Source: Megascapheus bottae
Taxonomy: Eukaryota; Chordata; Mammalia; Rodentia; Geomyidae
NCBI GenBank assembly: GCA_024803745.1
Contig: JANJXV010000100.1
Coordinates: forward strand, 496,001-560,000
DNA length: 64,000 bases
Direction of reading: 5' to 3'
Below, piece after piece: positions 10,626-22,590 of the stretch (within the stretch, counting starts at the first letter, position 1; every line of letters starts with the position of its first letter). Below the pieces are notes generated by a model. The model was not told where the DNA came from. It did no database searches and saw only the letters and a list, made by a program, of their open reading frames with translations. The position numbers were made by a program, and so were the translations under genes.

Positions 10626-11814
10626 TTTATAAAAATAAAACCTGAAGTAGAACAAGTAATTGAAATGGAGTAATTTTTTACAAGATATATACTTAAGAAT
10701 GACGATGAAGAATTTTATGTAGAGAATATATTTTCTAAATATTTCGTAAGAAAGTTATGTAGTCAGACCACAAAAAATTTGTCAGAATATTTATCTTACG
10801 AGTTGCAATAACAATAACTATCAAATACAGGTTGTAGGGCATGTGCTTATTTTTTTCATCCAAAATCCGATGTATTTGAAGACTGTGCCAATACCCATTG
10901 GGACAGGTAATATCCAATAGCTTAAATAACAGAGTTTCTATTTCAGATAACGTTGTATATTATCCAGTGTCTGAAGATATATTCTCTTCGGTAATAATGA
11001 TGAGGACCTCAATTCAAACATCTGTCATTATTCTGTTCTCACTCCAAAACTGATGATGCCTAAGAGTTTGGAAATATACCAATAAAGATTTGCTATCCAA
11101 GATAGACCAGACTTTTATCCCTATTAGAAAGTCCAAATAAGGTGAAATTCTGCTCAGTACTCATACAAAAAAAGGAAGCACTTATAACTTCATGTGCATT
11201 TTGATTAGTGTAACTTCATAAAGACCAAGATGTAAAAGAATAACGATTTGTTATTTCACAGTGAGGGACGAGAGTACCAGGATTAATATATTGCCAGGCC
11301 AACCCAGAACAAAGAATAATCAATGATTTCATTGGGGAAACCTGTGCAAATTTGCAGAGGAATCCCATAGTATACTGATGAATGTGAAAACCAGGCTAGG
11401 ACTGACTAGTCTTATTGTACAGCTTTAAAGTGTGAAGAGGGAGGAGTGTTGTAAACCAGCTCCCCACGGGGTCTGACAACAATTATTTAAATACTTAAAG
11501 TCTCCAGCAATGGCCCTAAGGGCATACAGAAAAATGAAGAAACATTTAATCAAGAGAATCAAATAAAATCCAATAAAAACAGGGAAAGTCTGTGGCATGA
11601 GAGGAATGGTTCCCTCCTTCACCTCTCCCAGCCTAACAGGATAGTAACTCCATTACAGTCAGACGTAGTCAGAAACATAAGACTCCCCATCCTTCATAAA
11701 CCAACCAAGAGTTATGGTACTTTGGGCAGAGTTCCAGGAGAAATATGAGGAAAAGGATGCCAGCCCTTCTCGTTCAATCCTCCCTTCGCTCAGCTCCATG
11801 TTACAGAAGGTAAA

Positions 11815-12720
11815 TTCTAATGACTGTAGGTGAGAAGACAATGTTCCTCTATTCCCACTATTCAGACCATGGGGTGAAATGCTTAGAATACTGGAACTCT
11901 GATTACAAGGATTATTGAAAAGCCACCGTAACTGAAACATCATGGCAGCACATGTGGATTAAAGGAACTGAGAATCTGGAAACAAGCCCTTGTGTTTACT
12001 ATTGTCTCATCTCCAAAGAGAAAGAGAGATGGGGAAAAGGAGTCCTTCTAGCAAATGGCACTGGAACACCTATAGTCTAAACCAAAAGTACTTAAAATTG
12101 TATTAATGACGCCACCATGAGAGGTAAAAATATAAAATATTTGGAAAGGAAAAATGAGGCATAATCTTCAGGTAAGCATAAATCAAAACCAAGATGAAAC
12201 ATCTGCCATTCTGGTTACATAAAAGAGCCCCATAAAATCCAGGGTTGGAAAAGGTATCATGAAATCAGAACTCAGAATGGCGGGAACATAAAGAAGTACA
12301 GCATTTCACAGATGGCCTAACCATTCTTCAGAAGATTAATACAGACCTACATATGGTCCAGCAATTATACCGTTAGGCACACACCCAAACTAAATGAAAT
12401 TTCTGTCACCCACTACTGACAGTAGCGTCAATCAACCCACAGGTGAAAACGACCCAAAGCCCACAAGCAAATAAGCAGTAAGAAAGCATGACAAAATCAT
12501 GTTAGAATACTACAACATGAATAAACTCCGAAAATATTATAGTAAGTGGGAAAAAGCCTCCACAAAAATATCACATTATATGCTTTCATTGATTTTGAAT
12601 TGGTTTTGGTGATTGCTGAATAACTAATCCCTTGATAGTCTAAAAATAGCTGAATTACATAATTTGTGATAGAACTGTATAATGTACAATTTTGTCCTTC
12701 AATAAAGTTGCACATTTTCT
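11815..12720 (+). mobile_element. Old L1 fragment: ORF2 C-terminal region and 3' end
   Basis: Around 11,890-12,060 the sequence follows the conserved L1 ORF2 region (the copy-2 translation gives the 'YGKATVTET' counterpart of L1 'YKATVTKT'). It continues through 'gaacataaagaagtacagca', 'atatggtccagcaattatac' and 'cacaggtgaaaacgac', and ends with 'ggtgattgctgaataacta' and 'ttcaataaagttgc', an L1M-type 3' end. In copy 1 the ORF2 part has a stop where copy 2 reads through. Dead element. Confidence 0.8.
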
Positions 12721-13324
12721 CTATTCATTTCTACTGTATATATGTGCAATAAACGTACGTGTGTTTAGCAGTGACTACAGAAGTTATTAAGGATCAATAT
12801 TTCAAGAAAAATAGTCTAACATAATAAAGAGCCATTAGACTAATTACAGCAGAATAGAGACACCTTATAAAATAACAGAATTCAGAGATGGATGCTACTT
12901 GTCATCCAAACTGATTTCTATAGGAATAGCAGACAAAGTATCTAAACAAGTACACCAGGGCATACACATGTTTCTGACATTAAGAGAAAGCATATGGCAG
13001 GAACAGAAACCTTGAATTGCAATCACACAATACTTTCAGGAAAGATGAGGGAGAAATTCTTGACACTGGGAGGAAGGTAGGAACTAGATTGGCTCATGGA
13101 TCAGCACAAGTGCAGAACAGGACTTGCTTATTACAAATAGGAACAAGCCAGTTTTATGGCACTGTGCCACTTCACACTATGTTCTTTACTGTGGTGTACT
13201 GAGTCCAGTGACTAGGGGAACATTAGGAGAAATTTTACTCTCAGTGACTATCAATCTCTGCAATGTCATTTTCAGAAAACATTCAATAGTCATGTTATCA
13301 CTTTGGAGTAAATCTCATGGTGGC

Positions 13325-13560
13325 ATTTTTATTATATTTTATTGTCAGGATAATGTATAAAGGGGTTAGAGTTATATTTGTCAGACAAAGGGTGTATTAC
13401 TTCTCAAACCTTGATACCCCTTCTCATGTTTTTGTCCTCCTTTCCCTCCCCCACCCCACCTAATTATCTTGTTTTCTCCCTTCCCTTCCCTGTTTCAAAT
13501 AAACAAATAAGTGTGTGTATATATAGTATGCCAGGTAACAAAGTCAGATGCATTAACCAC
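13325..13560 (-). mobile_element. L1 3' UTR fragment, antisense
   Basis: 'ttttattgtcaggataatgt', 'ctcaaaccttgatacccctt' and a C-rich run ('ccctcccccaccccacc') recur with changes at 21,040, 23,095 and 44,690. At 44,690 the same type of sequence leads into recognisable L1 ORF2. It therefore belongs to the 3' UTR of a rodent L1 lineage, 5'-truncated here. Confidence 0.8.
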
Positions 13561-15060
13561 ATGAGATTCCCGAAAATGGGGGAAAAAAAGAGAAAAAGAA
13601 GCATGTCCCACCAAAATATCCCTATCATGACAAGAGAAAACCCCAAGTTTCCTCCCATTTCTGTATCTTCAGTTTTCAGAAAAAGATGTGAACCACAGTA
13701 GGCAAGCAATATATGTGGCCTGAATGAGCATCTATTAATAGCTTGCCAATATTAGGTTTATGTATCTGTTTAATAAAGAAATCTTAAGAATGTGTTGAAT
13801 CTAAGTAACTTTATAAAGGCTCCCCATGTGCTAAGGGTCAGTACACTTATGTTTCCCATAATCCTTGACTGTATGACAACTAGCTGTCATTCACTTGAAA
13901 AAGCCGGGACGACAACAGTGACTGCAATCTCTCCACAACACTGATCTCTGTAGCACTTGTCAGATATAACTGATTTGCCAAGGTAAGCAAGAATCTAAGG
14001 CTTCATCTGGATTTTTCTATTTTCCTTTGTAATATTTATTTTCCAGAAACCTGACTTACATGGTTTCCATGGAAATGAGTGAAATGGTGAAGCACAGAGC
14101 TTTCAAAAGAGTACCACAATGAAAGGAAAAGTTATTTTTGTTAATCATTTATTTAAAAATATTGATCAATAACACTATATAGAAGGTACTATAGAAAAAA
14201 GTTGATTGTTAAGAGTCTAATTCATATCATAGTATATAAATACTGTGAAAAGCCTATTTCAATGAATAAAGTAGACATAAGGGAAAAGTCTCTATATACT
14301 GACTTACTGGTTTATGTAAATGAATATATTATGAATCAAGTTTAATTGGTAGATAGATATACGTACAGATGTTTATTGTCTTAGCCTGACGTCTTATAAT
14401 ACATTTTCTTGATACTTTCAACTCTAAGCCTCTGCTCTTTTTCAAACTCAATATGCAGTAAACAATTAAATGGTTAGATAAATAAATGAGATAGAAATGA
14501 ATTGGACACCTCTAAATATAAATGTTAGATGCACCCAAGAGAGGAGCAGCATTGGCTCTACTGGCTACTGGTATCAGGAAAAACAGGTACAGAGCTGTGG
14601 CACAGCAAAGCACTTACAGCAGGAAGGAGACATAAAACCAATAGCGAAGAGTCCCAGGAAACACTTGCTATCATGTCTGGCAGAGAAAAGCCTAGGGGCT
14701 ATAGACTGATTCCCTCGTGAAAAGCAAACACCAAAGACAAAACTCTTTCAACACTCTATGCTATTTCTAATTACATTTTTATTATTTGGATGTTATATAG
14801 CAATTTTCTTTCCCAAATTAACTGTTTTTAAGTTGGCTTCATTCACATTATCTGCAATAGTGACAGTAATTCAGTAGAACAATGTCCTATGAAATCAGAA
14901 TATGATAGTAGACTATACTTATGAAAGTCCTTATGATTTCAAACTGAATTATTTGTTTGATGGCTATTGTCATATTAGAATGCTGCTCCTTGATTCTTCT
15001 TAATGATTTTTACTGATATGCATGATGTATAGTTTTCTTTGTGCTCAAAAACTGCTTTTC
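13561..15060. other. Duplicated non-coding DNA, no recognised element
   Basis: AT-rich sequence shared with copy 2. It includes a short GATA run near 14,352 that is one unit longer than in copy 2. The open frames at 14,497-14,720 recur in copy 2 only because the duplication is recent. Confidence 0.55.
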
Positions 15061-15064
15061 TGCA

Positions 15065-15262
15065 GGCTCTGGGGCTTGAAGTCAGGGTCCGGGTGCTGTC
15101 CCGAGCCCATTCGTGCTCAACGCTAGCTCTCTTACCACTTAAGGCACAGTGCCATTTCCACTATTACTGAACGGTTGATTGGAAAGAAGAGTCTCTCAGG
15201 CTCTTCTTCCTGGGCTAGCTTCAAACCTTGATCTTCAGATCTCAGCCTCCTAAGAAGCTTCG
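15065..15262 (-). mobile_element. Dimeric B1/ID-like SINE, antisense
   Basis: Reads antisense as 'ggggcttgaagtcagggtcc', 'cttaccacttaaggcaca', 'gtctctcaggctcttcttcc', 'gatctcagcctcctaagaag', the reverse of the dimeric SINEs at 5,000 and 7,510. Also present at 58,177-58,374, so it was inserted before the duplication. Confidence 0.85.
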
Positions 15263-16089
15263 AGTATATTACAAACAAGCACCATCAGCATCCAGCTCCA
15301 AAACTAATTTTAAGCAATCTTTTGTCATTTTCAGAACTGAAAGTGACAAAGACTCGGATCTAAGGTGTAACCTACTTATAGTTCACCAGCTCTCTGAACA
15401 CGAGAGATGATTCCCAAGTTACATTTTATTAGATGATTTTAAGAATGCAAAGAAACCCTCAATTTCACTCTAAATGTTTAAGGCCTGACTGGAATTCTAG
15501 AAGTCTTTTCCATAAGAAACGGAAATTTTCTTCTACCCTAGCATAAATGGGTTAAAATGCTACTTCTGAGGCCCCTACAATTACAACTTACTTGGGTTTG
15601 ATACGTTCCGATTATACCTCCAAGAATATGTTATCAGGTCAATAAATAATACAAAGCACCTTTTCCTTGCTAAGAAAGGACAAGGAAAGTAACACCTTCT
15701 GGAGATAGTGAAGGTACTAGGAGATGAGGGTAATGTTCAAAGGATTATACATGGTGTTTGAAGCTACCTGCCCAACAGAATAACCAATACTACCTGGGAA
15801 GACCTGCATTTGATCACTCAGGCCTCACTGCTCACGACCATTATTAAATATTCTCTTAGTTTCTCAGCAGGCTGCTTTGAAGTTGCCACATGGAACATTT
15901 TTCTGCATAAAGAATTATAATTCACAAAAATGAAATGCTGATATGTAGCTACAAGATGAAAGCAGATATTAATCTGCATACCGCTCAACTGCTCACTGAC
16001 CTTGGGTTAAGGTTTATTTCTATCATATATACTGCTTATCTCTTGAGAAGTTCATTTTACCAGCAGTCAGCACAGCCTTTTGACCATAG

Positions 16090-16685
16090 GGATGTATTAG
16101 ATACAGGGGAAATAACCAAATAATACTGGATACAGTTATGTGTGAGCAAACCAAAAATATAAAGAATGTTTTCTGGAAACATAAGGACCTGGGAAAAATG
16201 TGTTAAGTAAAGTAAATCAGGTCCAGAGAGAAGAAAGGATGCATGTTTTCCCCTATAAGTGGAACACAAAATTAATTCATAGATATATAAGTAATCACTC
16301 TGGGGTAGTATACAAGTGTACATAAGTGTATGAATCAAACTATGATAGATTCAGGGGAAAAGTCAAAGGATAAAATTCCTTAGAAAGTCTAACTCACAGT
16401 TCAACAAAATAATGCCAGAAAATATGGAAGGAAGTATTAAGGAAAGCAGGATAAGGACAAATGAAAAGAGGAAGAAGGAAGGATGCAGTTACAAAACCTA
16501 ATATATGTCTTACAAAATTGGGAAAACTGAGGGAAGGTTAGGATTGAGAGGGATGGGTGGGAATGTTGAAAGGGTGACACTGATCAAGATGCAGGGTATT
16601 CATAAATGACTTTGTTGAATGGGAACTCCTTTGTACAACTACTTTAAAATTATAAAAATTTACATTTTAAATTTAAAAAGTATTT
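16090..16685 (+). mobile_element. L1 3' end fragment, sense
   Basis: 'gtgttaagtaaagtaaatca' followed by 'gcatgttttcccctataag' and 'tggaacacaaaatt' corresponds to the end of L1 ORF2 and start of its 3' UTR ('ttaagtgaaataagccag', 'tgttctcactcataagtggga'). It continues to 'cctttgtacaactactttaa' and an A-rich end. Copy 2 carries the same piece at about 59,201-59,796. Confidence 0.75.
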
Positions 16686-17439
16686 TCTTATATAATTACT
16701 AATTTTCAAAGTTAGAATAAGTGAAAATCCTTTTCTTCAGGTATGTCATGTTTGCTGAAAAGTTGATAAGCAAAACATTCCCTGAGTCAAAATAAAATTA
16801 TGAAACCACTATGTTGTGAGTGTTCAAACAGAAAGCATGAACACAGCACAGATGTCAGTCCACAAAAGAATTCTAGACACAACTAAAAAGAGGTGTAGCA
16901 AAATGAACTGAATTGATTCATGTCTATGAAAATCTAAGATTCCCATGGAATTCTCTAACTTGTGAGGGACAACAAGCATATCTTTAGGTAGGAGTCCAAA
17001 CACAGACACATACGTACATTGAAAAGATCTTGTGGATCAATTATAAGCATAAGAATTTATGAAATCATGTGGAGATTTATGGAATTATCTTTAAACAATT
17101 ACTAACCCTTCATCCTAAACAATTCAAAAAGGCAGTCATTAATATTTACTATGGCTAAGACTTACATAAGAAGCATAAATAAACCACATTTTTGCATTCT
17201 TATTAGGAAGCCAGATACATCAAGGGTTTATACTGCTACATCACAGAAAATAAACAATTATAATACACAACATCATTATAATAAAACACATAGCCATATG
17301 ATTGTACCAATACATGCAGGAAAGTTATGTGATATTTAAAATATAATATCAATTCATAATAAAAATAAAGAAGAACCCATATCCACATAACTATGTCCAT
17401 TCATGAGGCAGTAGCTAACTTACACACTGAGGAAAAGCT

Positions 17440-17850
17440 GGGAACTTTCTTGATAAGATCTGGAACATGATAGGGAAGAACACACATTGGAGATAGGACA
17501 GCCTTTTAAATAAATGGTACTCAGAAAGTTGGAGATTTACATATCAGAAAACAACATCAAAACCACTTACAAGCCACAAAAATCAGGTCATAATATATTA
17601 AAGCCCTAAACATGAGACATAAAACTTCTACAATAGTAAATAGGAGAAATGCCTCTGTACACTGGAATAGAAAAGGACACAGTTGGATGAGACCTACAAA
17701 GCAGAGAACAGCAAAGTAAAAATTTAAAAATGGCATTACCTCAAACTAAAATGCTTCTTCCCAGCTAAGGAAATAATCAACAAAGTGAAGAGCCAATCTG
17801 AAGAATGGGGAAAAAATCTGTCAATATATATTTGAAAATGGGTTATATAT
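17440..17850 (+). mobile_element. Old L1 ORF2 fragment, sense
   Basis: The run 'gacataaaacttctacaata', then 'cctcaaactaaaatgcttct', then 'tgaagaatggggaaaaaat' follows the L1 ORF2 order 'aactataaaaactctaga', 'ctaattaaactaaagagcttctgcac', 'cagaatgggagaaaat'. Many stops and no promoter. Same piece in copy 2. Confidence 0.75.
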
Positions 17851-18959
17851 ACAGTGTGTGTGAGGAAGTCTAAACACTCAGCCAGAACAAGCAGATTCTG
17901 TTCCAAAGAAGCCAGGTCTGATTCTGCTCAAAAAAGCCAAGAGAATTTCCACAAAGAAAGTGATGCTTTTAGTAAGTCATGCTGTAAAAGAATCAGTATG
18001 GAAAGGACTGCAACTATGAAATCCATAATTAATCTGAGAATTATGCAAAGTCCAATATTAGAAAGCAGAAGGTGAGAAAAAGTGATGTGGCAACTGTAGA
18101 GTCAGAATTGGTTGTCTTGTTTCAAATATTTCATCAGCTAAATCAAGATACAGTGGTTTAAATACCAACTCAATTTGAAGTAGAGGTAAGTAACATTCAA
18201 GGAGCAATCGATATGATTTTAATTGTCTACTGGGAAAGAAGAGAAAAAATTGAAATTAAGGGTATACTACATGTTCTTTCATAAAGTGTTACCATCATCC
18301 AAGATAGGAAATAAAGGGAATTGGAAGGAAATAGTGAATTTTATTTTTACCATTTTAAGTTTTGAGTCAAAGAATTAGGTGCTCTGAATTACACTGAAGT
18401 GAATCCCAGGAGATGGGTGCGGGGCAGGGGACATGTGGTTGGAAGAAGCAGCTCAAGATGATCATTGAAATTTTGACAGTGCAATGTGGGCACAAGGGCA
18501 GAAGAGGAGGAAATGGCAGAAGAGAGAACCAAAGATACTAAAGCTTGACAAATAGAGAGAGATCACAATGTGGAAAGGAATGAAAGGTGTAGAAGAAAGG
18601 AAGAGACAGGAAGTAGAATTGTTTTCTGAAAGGCAAGAAATAATTCCTTCAAGCATAAAAGTGAAAGGGCTTCTTCAGACTGTGAAAAACGGAGGGAAGT
18701 TAATTCAAAAGAGATACTAAAATTGGTCCCTGGATTTAATCTATAAGCCACCAGACATACGTTGATGGCTGAATAGTGCGAAGGAAGTGGTGGTGTGGAA
18801 ACTATCATACTGCAGCGATGGAAGATGCTGGCTAAAGGAAGCCTGGCCAATCGTGTTAAATATGAGTGGAGGTTTTCTGTGAAGCTGTTCCTTTTTTTCA
18901 AAGGACAGATAAATAGGAACATCGTAGTGTGCTTGTAAATAAACATGATTTTAAACAAA

Positions 18960-19226
18960 ATGACTACAGAGAGAAGTAGAACACATAATGCTTTAAATAG
19001 TCAACAATTGATGCTTCATCTTAGGAAAGATCCAGCACTGTCACTTTTGCTACAGTGACACACTGAAGGTGAAGTGTATTTGAAAAGAGGAAAAAGGCAG
19101 AACTTGTATTATTACACCCTCTAATTCCCTATAAATTTGAGTCTCTTCTGGGTGGTAGAGATCAAAATATGAGGAGGAGAGGAATCATATGGCAGCAATG
19201 TGATTTCCAAATCTAGCAATTAGAAT
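18960..19226. other. 267-bp segment present only in duplication copy 1
   Basis: Copy 2 joins the sequence before this segment directly to the sequence after it ('ttttaaacaattcaagg' at about 62,060). The segment has no A-tail, no flanking target duplication and no SINE motif. A deletion in copy 2 with a very short (about 2-base) microhomology is therefore likelier than an insertion in copy 1. Confidence 0.85.
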
Positions 19227-19905
19227 TCAAGGATAAATTGTTTGCTATTTGGGTTTGGAAATTTGTAATATTCAAATTTACCCAGAGTAACACAGTTAAA
19301 GGTGCATGTCAACACTTGTGAGTTATTTCCTCATATCTAAATGGTTGCCATTTGCAACCACTTTCAAGTGTATTTGCTCAACAAATGCATGCTATTTGAG
19401 GAATCTACAGTGCCCAAACCATTCAAATCTGAGAAATAGGAGCTGGCTCAACCTACTGAAAGACCGCCAGGTACTAGGTTGTATTTGTAGTCATGTGGTA
19501 CTTAAGAAAATGAACCTTATTTAACCAAGAAGTCTCAGTAAAATCAAGAGCTGTTGGCTAAAATTTTGCATACACACTAGTCTTCTTTTTAATCAATGTC
19601 TTTTCATCCTTTTAGGTGCTGTGATCTTTCCCATAAAGAAAACTTGGAAAACTATTCCCACAAAGCAGAATTAAATCACCAGTGAGAAGAATTATTCATG
19701 GAAGGAGTAAGGGTGATTACTGGAAATCATTCTGGGCCATGCTCCATACTGTCTAGTGCACTCTGGAGGGATTATTACATCCATAAGCTGACTTCTTACT
19801 CAGCAGGCTATCTTACAGTTCTCTAATGGCAAAAGCTAACTTGAGAACATCTGATGGTAATGCAAATTACACCATAAAAAACAATGCAAATGAATTTTAG
19901 TTAGT

Positions 19906-19925
19906 GGAGAATCAATTGATTCTCC
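19906..19925. repeat. 20-bp perfect palindrome
   Basis: GGAGAATCAATTGATTCTCC equals its own reverse complement over all 20 bases. It is preserved without change in the second duplication copy at 62,751-62,770. Function unknown; chance is possible. Confidence 0.9.
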
Positions 19926-20850
19926 TTGTAGAATTCATAATAACCAAGACATTCATGTCATATTTGATATTGATAACTTTCTGAATTGATTAGTAAATTA
20001 TTTCTTCATTTTTACATGTACTGCAGCCATATGCAGACACACATCAATTTTTCAAGTTGAATCAGACCTCATTTAAATTTTATACTGTTCCTCCATTACC
20101 AGTAAGGGAAATGAAGAATTTGGTATATTATTATATGTTAAACTTTTAACACAGTCATGAATTCTGTTTCTAAAACACCGAGTAGTTGGGCAATTGAAAT
20201 AAGCACACTTTTAAGACCAGCACAAAATTTTTTCCTACAGTACTTACAATTAAACCTCATTTTAGTAACATCACAATATTAGTGAAAAAAGTCTTAGTCT
20301 CTCTTTCAGATAGATATACTAATTAAGTATATTCACTTCATCAAACAAAATAGTGGGATTAGATCAATGCTGTGCATATTTGTACAAATAATATAACCTT
20401 CACTTTTTGTGAGGAAAGGAATGCTCTACCAAATGAGGACTAGTTAAAATGTGGAAGAATATACCCTTGGTCGTGGTGTAGCTATTTTTACAATGAAACC
20501 TGAACTTTGTCTAACAAGTTCCCTGGGGACTTAAGAGAAAAACACATTGAAATAGAGAATATAAATTTTAGCACAAAATTACATGGACTAACTTTAGACT
20601 TTAGAGTAAATATTCACATTGTATACAACAGGACTGAATTTCTCATGAATAAAATATACAAAATTATCAATACTTAATTTTGTCTAGAAAGTAAAATGCA
20701 TAATTGCCCAAACATTTCTCACTGGTTTTTAAAATGTACATGATACTTCAGATGATGACAGTTTTTGGTATTGGAAATGATTATACAATAAATTCTAACT
20801 GGTCTGAAAAAAAAAGAAAGTAAAGTGCAGAGGAAAGCAATTCATGAGGG

Positions 20851-20910
20851 GTCGAGAGCATGGCCTAGTGGTTGAGTGTTTCTCTAACATTCATGAAGCC
20901 CTGGGTCATT
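20851..20910 (+). mobile_element. ID-like SINE head, disrupted at the duplication edge
   Basis: 'gagcatggcctagtggttga' (A-box region) and 'cattcatgaagccctgggtc' are ID-like. The rest of the SINE is missing: after 'gaagcc' copy 1 runs into unrelated sequence, while copy 2 continues with 'tttgattccttagtaccaca' to complete the element. Confidence 0.75.
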
Positions 20911-21029
20911 GAGTCATTGCTGCTATAGTGCTTGGATCTAATATCCATATATTAAGGATACTATATGCCTTTTGTTCCTTTGGTCTTGACTTATCTCAAT
21001 CAAAATGATTTGCTCTAATATGTTTCTTT

Positions 21030-21545
21030 TTTACTATTTTTATTGTAATTGATAAAAGGGTTACATGATATTGTGCATTAATTCACATACATTGATACCC
21101 TTTCACATGTCTTGGTCCACATTACCCTGCCCCCCACCCCCCATCTTGGTTTTCCCCCCTTCCCTATCCAATTTCAAATAACCAAATACAAATATATCCA
21201 ATATATCAGATTTCAAAGTGAGGTACTATAATAATATGATATAACCAAGGGACAGCAAAAGAGATGAGAGATAACATAGTACATTAAGGACAACATTCAT
21301 TATATGGCTTTTGTTTCAATATCATGGAGGTCCTTTCAATTAGCTTCATACTATATGGCCTTTTGTATCAAGGTTTTGCTCTATTACAAATCTCTGCTTG
21401 TAGAGCCCAAGGTTTCTACTGATTATGACAAATGAGGGAAACCATTGAGCCTAAGTTCCTTTGAGTCTGGCTTACTTCACTTAATATGACTTTTTCTAAG
21501 TCTTTCCATTTCCTAACAAATAGGTCTAATCTGTTTCTTAAAGAG
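21030..21545 (-). mobile_element. L1 3' UTR and ORF2-end fragment, antisense
   Basis: Starts with 'tttttactatttttattgta', passes a C-rich run at 21,128-21,160 and 'tttcaaataaccaaatac', and reaches 'gagtctggcttacttcactt', 'aatatgactttttctaagtc'. The same order occurs in the better preserved L1 at 44,690-45,230. Positions 21,405-21,521 are nearly identical to 63,793-63,909. Confidence 0.85.
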
Positions 21546-21576
21546 AAAATAAACGGGTTTACTGGGCTGTTGTTTT

Positions 21577-21802
21577 CAGTTTTTTAATAGGTGGGTTCTG
21601 CTTGAAGTAAGGCCTGGTTGCTGTCTATGAGCTTTTCATTCAAGGTTAGTGCTTGAGCCACAACCCCAGTTCTGGTTTTTTTTCTGGAAGAGATAATAGT
21701 CTTATGGATTTGCTGCTGGGATGGCATTTAACCACAATCCTCAGATCTCAGCTTCCTGAGTAGCTAGGATTACAGGTATAAGCCAGTGGCACCTGACTTA
21801 AA
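21577..21802 (-). mobile_element. Dimeric ID/B1-like SINE, antisense
   Basis: An ID-like part in reverse ('tgcttgaagtaaggcctggt', 'gtgcttgagccacaacccca') is followed by the B1-like half in reverse ('cacaatcctcagatctcagc', 'ttcctgagtagctaggatta', 'caggtataagccagtggcac'). Confidence 0.88.
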
Positions 21803-22590
21803 CAAGTTTTAATCTAAATTTTACGTATTTTATATAACTAAACATAATGGCATTTCCAACAAGAAAAGTCAAAAGTCTTATTAAGCAATGCTTTGCATAC
21901 TGTTACATCTATAACTAACCATGATTTAATTTCAGGTAATCATATTCTCAAAAGATCAGTTACTTTATAAATATTGCTGTAAATTAAAAGAAGTGGGAGT
22001 CAAAGAAGAGAAACAATCCAATAGTCAAGGCACAGAAACCGTAAATTCCCTTTGTTCAATTTAAGAGAACCTGGAAAACATGCAATTTTATAACATAAGC
22101 CCTCCTGAAAAAGTTAACATTTTTGAACCTACTAATTAACGCTGATACTTAGTGCAAGCTGTATAAAATTGTTAAGAATTAATTAACTAATATAGTCTAA
22201 ATAGGATCTCATTATGAACTGTAAAAACACAGGGAGGAACCTGCAAAAATTGCCTGAGGCTTTTCAAATGTAAGAGTGATAATAAGTAATCAGAGAAAGA
22301 AAGTTTCCTTAAATTAGTTGATTTATATTTTAGATTTGGGCAAGAAAGTTATTTTTAACATTATTCTAAAAGCTTCAATATTTTAAAATAGACAGAAGTC
22401 AATGCATTTTAATCATCTACTGTGAAATGCCCAGAAGTGAAGTTGTTCATAGATATCTGCAAAAAAATTAGACTCCTGAATATGCTAGAAGACCAACAAT
22501 GACATGAGGCAAGAGGTATTCTTAACAGAGCTGCCAGGTCTTTGCAAAGGCTAAGTCAGATGCTACCATGGCTGTGTCCAAAATCCAGGC
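21803..22590. other. AT-rich non-coding DNA
   Basis: Single-copy AT-rich sequence with no recognised element and no plausible open frame. Confidence 0.5.

Larger units (their letters stand above)
17851..20850. other. Duplicated AT-rich non-coding DNA
   Basis: No transposon recognised. A 131-codon minus frame at 18,563-18,958 has a 161-codon counterpart in copy 2, longer only because copy 2 lost 267 bp next to it. This is an open-frame accident, not selection. A 20-bp perfect palindrome lies at 19,906-19,925. Confidence 0.55.
10626..20905 (+). repeat. Segmental duplication, copy 1 (10.3 kb)
   Basis: This segment recurs in the same orientation at 53,840-63,750. The offset is 43,214 at the left edge, 43,116 after a 97-bp difference near 11,720, about 43,112 over the middle, and 42,845 after a 267-bp difference near 18,960. 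Aligned by eye, mismatches are about one per 70-150 bases. The left edge is within 'tttataaaaataaaac'; the right edge falls inside an ID-like SINE. It carries L1 pieces, a dimeric SINE and unique DNA, all shared by both copies, so these predate the duplication. Confidence 0.97.
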
